A stretch of 64,000 bases of DNA from the NCBI GenBank assembly GCA_026214975.1, contig CM047806.1:47819947-47883946 (forward strand). The letters are read 5' to 3'. The DNA comes from Gentiana macrophylla. Taxonomy: Eukaryota; Streptophyta; Magnoliopsida; Gentianales; Gentianaceae. Of the stretch, positions 23,305 to 35,400 are shown piece by piece. Position 1 is the stretch's first letter; each line of letters begins with the position of its first letter. Made by a program: the position numbers and the translations under genes. The notes under the pieces were generated by a model. The model was given only the letters and a program-made list of their open reading frames with translations. It did no database searches and was not told where the DNA came from.

Positions 23305-25659
23305 CAGGGCCGGCCCTATGCTAAGGCCGGCGAGACCTGGGTCTTAAGCCCAATTGTGTCGGAGGGCCCAACGGTACATGTTTCGCTAAAAGAAAAAAAA
23401 ATTCGTGTAGATTTAATCCGATCCAACCTAATATAATATGTTAAAATTTTTTTTTGATAAAGGCCCAAAATTTTTTTACTCTAATTGATAAATGCCCAAT
23501 AAAAAAATTTACTTGAGCAAAAAAAAAAGATATATACAAACATGTTTTTTTTTGTTTCGTTTTATGACTTTATCTATATTATTTATTTATAGGTTTTTGT
23601 CACCAATGACATATTAATAAATAAAACAGGATCCAAGTATACTGATAATTAGAAAGGACAAAACCTGTGTAAATTTCCCAAAACACCCTTAACCTAATAA
23701 TTCTATCCCTAAAACACTCAAACAGCCGTCCCCCTTTTCTCCCATCTCTCTTTTTGAACAGCTATGGATTCGCAGCTTTCTTGAAGTCTTCAAAGCTGTG
23801 ATTCGCAGCTATGGATGCCATGTTTCTTTATTCCGATTCCGGCATCGGATGCCACCACCACCAGCTGTGATTCGCAGCTATGGATTCACACTCACAGCAG
23901 CAACGCCGATCAAAATTGCAGCAACACCGATCAACAGCAGCAACTCCTACCAGAAATACCAATCAACAAAGAAGAACACCGATCAACAATAAAGAAGAAT
24001 AACAAAGAACTCCTACTCGATTGAATCATCTCCTTCTTTTGGATCTTAGAACCTAGATGAATTCACCCCACCGAGTTCCAATCCGAATGCTATCTCCTCC
24101 AATTCTGTCTCATTCAAGAAGAACACGAGAAGGTTGCATCAGATTGAACGATTTGGGGATTGTGGTTCGGGATTTTCGGTCGCAACCATCGCCTCCGCCC
24201 ATGTCCAATTTCCGCCAAGAAGGTACGCCGATTTTTATTTTTTTTTTTTTTCGATTTAGGGTTGTTACTATTAATTTTGTAACGTTACTACATTTTACGG
24301 GACTGTTATGACTACATTTAGGATGTTACGACATTTTACGGATCACACTTACTTGTTTATTGGCTGTTCACATCTTTTTTTTACGTCGTTACATTACTTG
24401 TTTGTAGTCGTTACATTACTTTTCCATTGGATGTTATGACATTTTACTGATCAGAATTACTTGTTTTCGTGGTCAGCATTATATTTTATCTAGTGTTACT
24501 ACGTGTTAATGTGTAAAAGGGTATTTTTGTTCATTTATTATGAATTTGTGTCCTTTCTAATCACGAAACATATAGTAACGTCCTTCTGGACCCATTTTTT
24601 ATTTTTTATTTTTTTTTGTCCTTGTAGCCCATTCTCCCATTTATTTATTATATATATATATATCTATATTATATAAAAAAAGCACACACAAAAATAAATA
24701 AAACAAACAAAAATAGATAGAACTTATTTTTCACTCCTAAGTTCCGGCCCTCCCCTTTAGTCCTGCCTTCGTTTCCCCAGCTCCCCTGCCGCTTGAGCTG
24801 TTGATTTTTTTTATTTTATTTTTTTTGTTTTGTTTTTTGTTTTCCTTTCCTTCTTTCAATTTCCCATTCATAAATGATAAATTCTATTATCAAATTCTCA
24901 ATCGAGAAGAATATGGTTAATTTAAATTGACAATTCTACTTTAATTAGTGATTTCGCCTCTAAATTTGTTGCAAGAAGCGATCTTGAAATAAGTAATATG
25001 TAAGATGTTTTACGATAACGCATTTAATTTGGTTTTGTTTCTAAATACGCTAAAAACTACTTTCAGATGCATGTTTTGGCACTATCAATAATGTTAGAAA
25101 AATGTGATAAAACAAACAGAATTGAATGATCTCCAAGACACCTATAAAACGCTTAAAAGAGATGTTTTAAGATCTCTCACAAGATTCAATTCGAAAGACT
25201 ACTTGTAGACACAATATGTTTTCAGATCGATGACGCTTCTAAAAACTTCATTATCTTTCACACCGAACGCCGATATCTCTCTATATATATACAACGAAAA
25301 AGATATTGTCCTCTTCACAAAAAGAACAAAACCAGCTGTTTTCAAAGGATGTGTCCTAACGACTATGCACAACCGAAATGATGTGTCACAATGAAAATCC
25401 TTCTACGTAAATCACGTGTCATTCGAACCTCGCTTCTTTTTACGACACTGTCGTGACTCAGTGTCAAGAACAACACATTCAAAACAAAAATAAAAACAGA
25501 TTTCATGAATAAAATATCTAACAAATAACTTGAATTTTCAGACTTTACGGACGTTAAAAACGCGATAAGATGTTTTTCAAAAAAAAAAAGACAACTTCAA
25601 CTAAAATGCCCAATTCGGAGACTTGATCTTAAGCCCAACAAATGCGAGGGCCGGCCCTG
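23305..25659. mobile_element. Non-autonomous hAT element with perfect TIR and TSD
   Basis: Terminal inverted repeats of 13 bp, CAGGGCCGGCCCT and AGGGCCGGCCCTG, enclose 2355 bp. The 8-bp target duplication CACCTCCC is perfect on both sides (23297-23304, 25660-25667), diagnostic of hAT. The interior has an untranslated-leader-like part rich in CAGC (23.7-24.1 kb) with short open frames but no transposase domain, and a run of TTACGACATTTTACGG/TTACTTGTTT modules (24.28-24.50 kb). The element inserted into ACCCT-type repeat DNA. Confidence 0.9.
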
Positions 25660-25667
25660 CACCTCCC

Positions 25668-25880
25668 TCCCTACCACATGTTTTACCCTACCTAACCCGA
25701 CCTCACCTAACCCACCCACCACCCTATGCTACCACATACCCTACCATAGCTAACCTCACCATGCCTTACCCACCCACCTACCCTACCAACCTTACCATTT
25801 ACCCTACTTCACCCACCTCACCTCACCTCACCACCAACCTTACCCTATCTTACATTTATCCACTACCCACGTGTTTTATC
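25668..25880 (+). repeat. ACCCT-type repeat, right segment
   Basis: Continuation of the degenerate CCTACC/TTACCC/CCACC array interrupted by the hAT element. It gives a spurious Pro/Thr-rich open frame. Confidence 0.8.
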
Positions 25881-26443
25881 GAATTTCATTTTATACCATC
25901 CATTCCATTCATTTTTAGTTGAAATGAAAATATTCAACTTTCGTTTTATTATATTAATTTATAAACCTACACAAACATGTAAGAATCAAGTGGTCCGTTT
26001 GGACATGTATTTTTTGGATGAACATTTTTCTAAACGAATTTTTCCGGTGAGTGGTGGCTCAAACTAAAAATTAACGCCAAGTTCAAAATATATATTTTTG
26101 TTTTTTTGGAAGGGAATCCACCTCTTCATTTCTTTTTTGGAGGACGCCTCTTCATTTTCAGAAAGCAACTTCCTGCCTACACCACCCCACCCCACCCACC
26201 TCACCCCACCCGCCTCCGCAACATCAGAGTGAAATAGAATATCTTAAAATTCAGGTAGTTCACCATGAAATTCGTCTTTTCAGATGCTTTTCTCGTCTAA
26301 TTTTTCATACCTCTAATCCTTCCATATTTGTTATTATGATATGAGCGACAATTTGAGTATTTGAATTAGAAGCAAAAGGGTGTTGTGGCAAAAAGAATTA
26401 GAAGCAAAAGGGTGCGAGAAATTCTAGATTTACAAAGATACAC
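25881..26443 (+). promoter_or_regulatory. Upstream region of the syntaxin-6-like gene
   Basis: No other feature separates the repeat DNA from the start codon at 26444, so the promoter and leader must lie here or further upstream. It contains a C-rich stretch (CACCCCACCCCACCCACC near 26180-26210) and a 20-bp direct repeat, GAATTAGAAGCAAAAGGGTG, at 26363-26382 and 26395-26414. No convincing TATA box could be assigned. Confidence 0.4.
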
Positions 26444-29400
26444 ATGGCTTCACAATTCGACCGGTGGGAAAAAGATCCCTTCTTTTCTGCTGCCGAGGAG
26501 GTTCAGGAATCTGCTGACCGGTAATTCTCTTTGAAATTATGCTTATATTCTCCATTTTCTTGTTCCTGCACGTTTTTTTTTAGCTCTCTTCGTCGTTTTT
26601 ATTTGGATTAATTTATGTTCAAGTTTTCTTTGATAATATTAGGAATGAGTGCATAAGCATTGCAATTGAATTTGAAATTAATTCAGATTCCTTGCATTCC
26701 TTGAATTAATAAGCATTTGGATTAATTTAGCTCTCTTTTGTTGTTTGGATTAATATATCGACCCGCATAATTCGCATTCACGCAACCAGTTTTGTATTTT
26801 AGTTTCAAACTATGATAATTTATTCATGAGTAATTTTGGTTGTTGTTCATGTTGGTATAGGATGGAGTCCACATATCGAACATGGATGCACTCGAAGAAG
26901 GATACTTCGGGCTATTGGAACCCCGATGAGCTTCGCAGGGACCTTCGTACTGCCCATGGCACAGCTAAATGGCAGGTTAGCTCTCATTTTTCCTGTTCTA
27001 GCAGTACTTGTAACTTCATTATGGTATCTTTAGAGGGATTCGTGATAACTGCCACTACAAGTGCAAGACAAGCTGCATATCCCTTCATGAAATGGAATTA
27101 TGTTCATTTCATGGAGTGGTCATACGAAAGGACATGTCCCACCAACATCCGGACTGCTACATTTTGTACATTATGCATAATCATTGATGACTGAAAACTC
27201 CCAAGTCAGGCAGAATGGTTCGGCTTCAGGCTCCAAAAAAATCCTAATTTATTCTTTCCCTCCTTTGTCTTCAAAAATAGGATTGCTTTATTAGATTTCC
27301 GTGAGACTTTGATTTTTTTTAATGTAATGCAATTGATTACCTTTTGGGGATTTGATTGCTGTGCAGCTGGAGGAATTTGAACACGCAGTTAATGCAAGCT
27401 ACAATCATAATGTAGCTGATGATGCAAAAGAGAGACATCAGAATTTCATCTTGGCAATTGGAAACCAGATTTCAAACGTTGAAAGCTCACTAAATGAATC
27501 AGCCGTTTTACAGGGAAAGCCACCACTTCCTTGGGTCCGATTGGATGAGGGAGAATGTCAGGAGCTTGCTGTTTTTCTTTCATCTCAGCCGACATTATCT
27601 TCTGTTGATAGATATCCTGGTAAACAGGATACAACAGGGGAAGGAAAAACACGGTTGAAGGACTTTGATAAACAATCGGAACATGCGTATTCTAGAAACT
27701 CTGTTCACAATTGGAGTCAACAGGAGGCTAAGGAGGAAAAGCTGCCCGGCCACCGGAGGACAGCCAGCGCCAGTGCAGATATTTGTTCATTAAAGCTTCC
27801 GATTGCAGATGATTCTTTTCTTCCTAGTTCTTGCAATGTCCAAGCTGATCAACCACCCCAAAAGATTCCAAGCTTTTCAAGTTTGTTAAGCACCTTAGAT
27901 ACTGCTTCAAAGTTTAAATGGTCAAAGAATGGTTACAAGAAACTAAAGTTGACAGATCGACAGATAGAGTTTGATGCTACTTTACCTCAATCTCGTAACG
28001 TGGCTGGAGTACGTAACCTCTCTAAGTTCCCTGTTTTTGCTTTTGGTATGTTTTTCTATTCAAGTGGACAGCTGTGTAATGTTACATCACTTTGTTCCGT
28101 GCAGGGTGTTGACATGTGCTATGATAGGAATAAGGGCTGCCTCGAGGGTTGTAAGAACTGTTGCAACAATAAATTTCATGGTTGGTACGGAGCCATTCAA
28201 AGGCAGCTTCAAAGATCTCAATATCAAATGCAGTATAGTCGATCCATGCAAGTATTTCTTTCGGCTGTTGTCCTACTCTGCCTGATTGGTGAGCCTGCTA
28301 ATAAGAACCTGTCATTCTGTTGACCTACAAATAGTGTAATGATTTGAAAAAAGAATAATAATCTTCTTATAATTTGAATATGGAAGTTTACAGATATTTA
28401 AAGGAACAAAAAGGGCTAACGGCTAGTATGGAATAGATTCCCGCCGCCAGAAACGGAAATAAACTCTTCTAAGAAGAGATTTAGACAACTGTAGGCTTAA
28501 CTACAAGGCTAAAAAGAAAATAATAAAATACTAAGGAAATTGTAGAAATAAATTGAAGAAAATAATTGTATTTTATTGGCTAATTTATCTGATTACAATT
28601 GAGGTACCTAAGACCTCTTAAATACGGAAAAAACATATAACCCTTACACAAGCAAACTTCCTAAAACATAGGAGCCGACTTTTGCTAAGCCCTAGGTTTA
28701 CATAAAACCCTATTACTGACTGCATTCTTAAATGAAGCATAAAATACACTTTTACCCTTATTTAAAGGAACATAAATATATAATAACCAAAGGTGTGATT
28801 CTCAACACTCCCCCTCAAGTTGAGTATGGATATTTAACATGCCCAACTTGCTCACAAATCTATCAAATCCCAGCTTCACAAAAGGCTTTGTCAGCCCATC
28901 TGCAACCTGTTCAACAGAAGACAAGATAGGAATGCAGATCACCCCATCATCTAACTATTCTCAATGAAGTGCCTGTCTATTTCAATGTGCTTGGTTCTGT
29001 CATACTGGACACGATCATTTGCAATGGCAATGGCAATGGCAATGGCAATGGCAATGGCAGCCTTGTTGTCACAATAAAGTCTCATAGGAAGATTCAAAGG
29101 TGCAAGAATATTTTCAAGCACTCTTTTTATCCACAACTCCTCACAAACCCCTTGAGCCATAGTCTTGTATTCTGCCTCAGCTATCCCCTGGATATGGCCT
29201 AGTGGTGAAGGCATGGGTGTGTAAAAGCAGCCTAGACCATAAGCTGGAGGTCACGTTCGATTCCCGTAAAGGGTTGATTTCCGATTGATAACACCTTTCA
29301 AAGGCGTTGGTTGTAAAGCGGCCCATGTTGGAGCTACTAGGTTACTCGATTAACATCTCCCCACATTCCCTGTGGATCAAAGGGGGACCCTTAATGTTGG

Positions 29401-32400
29401 GGTTCAACATTTTTTTTTTGTATTCTGCCTCAGCTGTACTTCTAGCCATTACACTATGTTTTTTGCACGTCAATGTAACCAAATTACCCCATACAAAGCT
29501 GCAATATCCACATGACCCTGCCCATCTGCATCTGTTTACACTTCCACCTGTAGTTGTATTTTTCCTGAACCATAGACCCTTTCTTGCTGTCCCTTTAAGA
29601 TACCTCAGGATCTTAAACACAACTTCAAGGTGTGATTCACATGGGGCATGCTTGAACTGACTCACCACACCCATTGCAAAGGAAACACCTGGCCTGGTAT
29701 GTGCAAAGGAAATGTCTGGCTTGCTACTTCATAGGGTTTTGCATGTATGGACTGACTGAGCTTACACCATAAGCGGTATCAGGTCTGGTATGTGATAGGT
29801 AGATGAGCTTCCCTACAAGCCTTTGATATCTCTCCTTACTCACATGTATTTCATCTGGAACATCTCCCAATTTGGAATTATACGCCATTGGAGTACTAGC
29901 TGGCTTACGATTCTCCGTTGCAGTTTGCTTTAGCAAGTCCATAATGTATTTCCTCCGAGATACCGCAAGCTCTTCCTTGGTTCTAGCTACCACCATACCT
30001 AGGAAGTACCTCAAAGGACCAATGTCTTTTATCTCAAACTCCGAAGCTAATTTTTCCTTGACCTCCTTAGTATCTAGAGTGTCATCCCCTGTGAGGACAA
30101 TATCATCCACATACACAATTATAACTGTAAAGTTGCCCAAATCTGACTTGTTGGTAAAGCGAGTATGGTCTGACTGGCCTTGATAGAACCCCGTTTTAGG
30201 AACTTAAGGAACTAATCATACCAGGCTCTAGGACTTTGTTTCAAGCCATTTAAGGGTTTTCTAAGTCTGCAAACTTTCCCTTGAAAAGCTGTCTCAAACC
30301 CTGGTAGTCCCTCCATATACACTTCCTCCTTCAGATCACCATGGAGAAAGGTGTTCCTGACATCTAGCGGGTCTATTGGCCAATCCAAATTCACAGCAAC
30401 TCAAAGAATAACTCTTATTGTTCAACTTATCTACATGAGAAAAGGTCTCTGAGTAGTCAACCCCATAGGTCTAGAGAACCCCTTAGCTATTAATCTGGCT
30501 TTATCTTCTGGATAGATCCATCAGAATTATGCTTTATAGTGAAAACCCGCAACCTTCCCCTCCGGCAACATTACCGTATCCCAGGTCTTGTTCTTCTCTA
30601 GATCCCTCATTTCTTCCAAGACTGCCTCTCTCCACTCAGGAATTTCTACAGCATCTTGGACAGTTTTAGGAACAATTGTGTTGGACATTGCTGAGACAAA
30701 GGCCTGATATGAAGGTGAGAGGTTCTTACAGGAGATGTAATTGGCTAGAGGGTATCTAGGGAATTTGGTGCAAGTACAGACAGATATTCTGAGAGCAATG
30801 AGGTTAAAATAAGACTGGTTTTCTTCTTCTTCCTCTGAAGATTCAGAAGTGTCCCCAGGACTTTAGATGGTGATGAGTGTATAGTAGAATGAGAGGACAA
30901 ACTACTTTCCTTACCTTCATCGCTGTTTATGTCAGACCCCTCTTTTAAAGTGGATTGGGAGTCTTCTGGTTTGAGTGCTTCCATGTTCTGGTCCAGATCC
31001 TTCATGTGATAGACCTTCCCTTTCGATTGAAGCGCTGGAGGAGGGGTAAGTTGTCTTGTCAAAACAGCCTGAAAGCTATCATTCTCTCCTTCAGAGTTTC
31101 CAGCCTGTTGTCCAATTCTTATTTGATAATAAATAAGATTATTATTTCTAGCTTCAACCCCAAACTCATTTCATGTTCCAAAACAACTCAAAAGCTTAAC
31201 TCATAATTAGGATTTTTATTTGACTCCCCTTAATGTGAGTTTGTGCAAAAATATTATGTTTTCAAAGGGCACATCCATAGTGAGAAAAATTCCTTGACTC
31301 AGGGTCAAAACACTTTTATCCCTTTTGGGTGGAGGAATACCCAACAAACACACACCTCTTAGCTCTAGGTTCAAGTTTCCCTGATTATACACTTTTGTAA
31401 GCACAGTACTCCCAAAGATTTTAAGAGGTAAGCTACTGATAAGTGCGGATCAGGAAAACATGTGTTAAAACTACTCTAAGGCATTTGAAAATTTAAAATT
31501 CTTTCGGGCAAGTATGCTCCAATTAAAAGGGCCTCCCCACATATATTTAGGACAATTGGAAGTAAACATCAAAGCTCCTGTAACCTCCAACAGATGACCA
31601 TTTTTCCTTTCATCCACACCATTCTGCAGGGGTGTTTACAGACAAACTTTGATGTATAATTCCCTTTTGATCGAAGAAGCCCCCAAGGAGTTGATTAAAG
31701 TACTCTGCACCATTATTACTCCTGAAAACCTGAATTTGAACATGAAATTGGGTTTTTATCATTTCATAAAAGGTTTTAAAAAATTGTTCAACATCAGACT
31801 TTTCTCTTAATAGATATACCCAACGAGTTCTTGTATGGTCATCAATAAACGTAACAAACCACCGTTTCCCACTTAAAGTTCAGACCCTTGCAGGCCCCCA
31901 AACATCACTTCAAATCATAGTGAAAGGGTTCGTAGGCTTGTAGGGCTGGGAAGGGTAATTCTTTCTACTTTGTTTAGCAAGTTGACATGATTCACACTAT
32001 AGAACATAAATATTTTTATTGATAAACAACTCAGGGAACATAAATATTTTTAATTATCACGTAACAAACCACCGCTTCCCACTTAAAGTTCAGACCCTTG
32101 CAGGCCCCCAGACATCACATTGAATCCTAGTGAAAGGTTTCGTAGGCTTGTAGTGCTGGGAAGGGTAATTCTTTCTACTTTGTTCAGCAACTTGACATGA
32201 CTCACACAAAAGAACATAAATATTTTTATTGATAAACAACTCGGAACATCTTTTTCACATATCCAAGGCTAGGATGACCCAGCCATCTATGCCATAATAA
32301 AATTTACTCTGACCAAAGAAGGAAACTGAAAAAATGTGTTATTAGGACCCCTATCAACTTGAGGTTCTTGTTCCAGAATGTATAGGTCCCCAGACGTATT

Positions 32401-35400
32401 AGACCTGCCAATCGTCATCTTCGAAAGAGGACCCTGAATTACACAACCTTTAGAGGTAAAGTTAGCAATACAACCTTCATATGATATATGGGGTGTATGA
32501 GAATTAACATCCCAGTATAGATATGATGTTTCAAAGTTTTCTCCCTTTCCAGTTGGAGCATAAAAACGTTGTTTTTCAGAAAAGTTACACCTGGCCCATG
32601 CAGTGATATAACTTTCTTGTTTTAGGATTGTAGCACTTATATCCTCTTTGACTAGGTGAATTACCAAGAAAAATGCACTTACAGGATTTCGGGTCAAGTT
32701 TGGTTCTGTGATGGTTGTGAACTAATACATCACACCTAAAAATCTTTAGGGAAGATTGCTAACAAGATGTGATTTAGGGAAGGACTCAGAAAGAACCGAC
32801 ATGGGAGTTATGAAACCTAAAACTCTCGGTGGCATTCTATTAATGACAACCTTTCCCCAGAAATGATTAGGAACTTTTATAGCAAATTAAAGAGATCTAG
32901 CAGTATCAAGTAAGTGCCTGTTTTTTCTCTCAACAAGTCCATTTTGCTGAGGGGTGTCAACACAAGAACTTAACTGAATCATGCCATTTTCCTTTAGAAA
33001 ATCCCCTAATGTTTGCTCAAAATATTCTGACCCGTTAGTCAGTTTTCAGAACCTTTATCAGTTCCAAACTGAGTTTTAATCATATAAAAGTTTCTAAATA
33101 TTAGGCATGTTTCAGACTTTTCTTTCATTAAAAATGACCATGTAAGTCTTGTGTGGTCATCAACAAAGCTGATAAACCACTTGGTTCCAGTGGCATTTTT
33201 TATCTTGAAAGTCCTCAAATGTCAATTGTGAATCAGGGTTTATTAGGGTAAGATGCCCTTGTATAGATAAATGACAAGTTTCACACTGAAAGGAATTCAG
33301 ACTTTTATTTTTAAATAAAGCAGGTTTCAAATACTGAAAGTTAGGGTGCCCTAATCTGAAATGCCATAACATTATATTGTCGTTATATTCCAGATGTGAC
33401 TTATCAGATTGTTACTGCACATTTCCAAAAAGAAGGTGAGGACCCGAGTTTGCATTAGCACTGCCAATCATCCTCCCCGAAATCAAATCTTGAAATTCAC
33501 AAGTGTTAGTATGGAATTTAACAGTAAAATTGTGATCTTGAACAATCCTACTTATAGAAAGGAGGTTACACCTTAGAACAAATAAAACATGATTTAAGGT
33601 TATATTTTTTGAGATAAAAATTGTACCTATAACTGTCAAAGAATATGTCCCCTCACATCAAGATCTGGGTTTTAGCCCTTGAGTAAAGAGAAATCGTTTT
33701 CAACGATTTCCTTGTGATGTTTAGCATCATCAGCACACTTCCAGATGTGCTCTTCAAAGAGATCAATTTGTTGCCATATTCTGGTAAGCTGATTGAAAAT
33801 TTTAGTAACTGAACAGTTGGTTTGCTTCAGATTTTTCAGGTGAGATTTAAGCTCATAAACCTCAAAGGTCTTACCTCCTTTTTGAGTATAAATTATGGGC
33901 ACAGCTTCCCAGATGTCTGCTGCTGTGTCATAAAACTTAAAATTCTCACTGATGTCGGGTGTCATTGAGCCAATGAGCCAAGACATAACAAGGTTATTAT
34001 CGGCATTCCATTGTTTGAAGAGAGCACCATCATCGATGGGCTTTTGGACTTCTCTGGTAAGATATCCTTCCTTGCTTGTCCGGAGACGAACGTAAGGATA
34101 GAACATGACCACAGAAGGTAGTTGCTCCCATTAAGCTTATGACTGGTAAGGAGATGAATGTTGTCATTGCCCCTTCCTGACTGAGATTCGACGCTTCAGT
34201 TTTAGGAACGATCTCCCCAGAGGATGAGGTGATTGTCAGAAGACACGAGTGGGAATATGAAGAGACACGATCAGAATTTTTGAAAGAAGGGGCGATCAGA
34301 AAAGCAGCTCTGATACCATGTAGAAAACGAAGGAAAATAATATTTTTTTTCTTATTTCAGCCAAATGCAGAGAAGGTTTAAATAGATACGACAGCCCCTA
34401 AGGGTTAACGGCTACTTGGTGTACAGCAGCCTATAAATAAGTCCAATAGACTGATATTGGGACTCTAAACAGTAAGTTTAAGAGTCTACACGATACATCT
34501 TACAGGAGAAAAACAAAAATACAATATAATATAAAATATATTTGTATTCTGACTATATATATTTTAACTATTTTTTTTATCGTTGAGTGGAAAAGGCAGA
34601 CTTGGCCGATTTCTGGCTCCATAGAGTTAATTAACCATGCCATTATCATGGCATTTTCAGTTTCCCATAGAAACTGTCCTTCAGAATCATTGGGTGCAGG
34701 GATCTTAGTAGTTCCAGTCAAGTATGCCATTTTCTCACGTCCTGTGATGAAAAAGCATAACAAATTGAGACCATTGGAGATAGTTCAATCCATTGAGTTT
34801 AAGAGTTGTGATTTGTAGAGAGGGATTGTTAACTGATGAATCCGAGTTTCGATTCATGCTGTTTGTGGTTGATGAATTGTTTTGGCTGATTGTTGATTCC
34901 GACATGTTTGCCGTTTATTCGGTTCAGCTCCGATACCAATAACGCTGGTTTAAGAGAAAAATGGGAGAAATTTTCTTGATTTTCAACAATATCAAGCCCT
35001 ATTTATGCACACAAAGTTAATGCAAGAATTTACCAAAAGCAGCTTAAATAAGGCGATCTTCTATCCTTGGCAGAATCAAACAAATTCCCTTGATTCTTTG
35101 GATTTAACAACTAAATAAATAATATATGACAGCTATACACCACAATATTTCACATGGGCAAATAATAAAAGAATCAAATCTAATTAATTCTATTCAATAT
35201 TTTCTATTACCTGAATGAGCCATTTACAATTTCACCTTTATTTTTTGAGGAAGGAAAAGAAGAAGACTGTTGTGACGGCAGTTTTACTTGGATCATCAAG
35301 TCCCTTATCATTGTTGATGTTAGAATATTTGGTCATGTCTGTGTATTATTAGTTTATTGCCCATAATTATAGATTAATTAGTGGTTAATTAGCTGTTAAT

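Larger units (their letters stand above)
28951..31062 (-). pseudogene. Copia A reverse transcriptase and RNase H remnants
   Basis: Reading down from about 30600: NTFLHGDLKEEVYME and LNGLKQSPRAWYD (30394-30212), then VYVDDIVLTGDD with the catalytic YVDD box, IGPLRYFLGM and STRPDTAY-like text (30140-29724), then LKGTARKGLWF and ARSTAEAEYK (29674-29342) and, past the SINE, LYCDNKAAI and [11 protein letters not shown] (29214-28951). Frameshifts separate these blocks. The segment 31062-30745 is the linker between integrase and reverse transcriptase, low in complexity (SSLSSHSTIHSS). Confidence 0.9.
28541..32530 (-). mobile_element. Copia element A (5'-truncated), within intron 4
   Basis: On the minus strand the order is protease end, pre-integrase zinc region (WHRWLGHP near 32290), integrase, reverse transcriptase, RNase H, polypurine tract (TTGAGGGGGAG near 28810) and 3' LTR. 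The LTR spans 28541-28808 (minus-strand TGTTGAGAATC to TTTCTACA). Its 5' end is lost at a junction near 32530, where the sequence jumps to a second copia element. It lies antisense to the host gene. Confidence 0.8.

Noticed and set aside
25623..25922. 99-codon Pro/Thr-rich open frame
   Set aside because: It starts inside the end of the hAT element and runs through ACCCT-type repeat DNA.
28970..29060. CRISPR-like or coding repeat array
   Set aside because: The repeat is a pure hexanucleotide microsatellite without spacers in a plant nuclear locus.
29183..29417. Functional tRNA gene
   Set aside because: A and B boxes are present, but the cloverleaf cannot be completed, and the T-rich tail with an 18-bp duplication marks a SINE.
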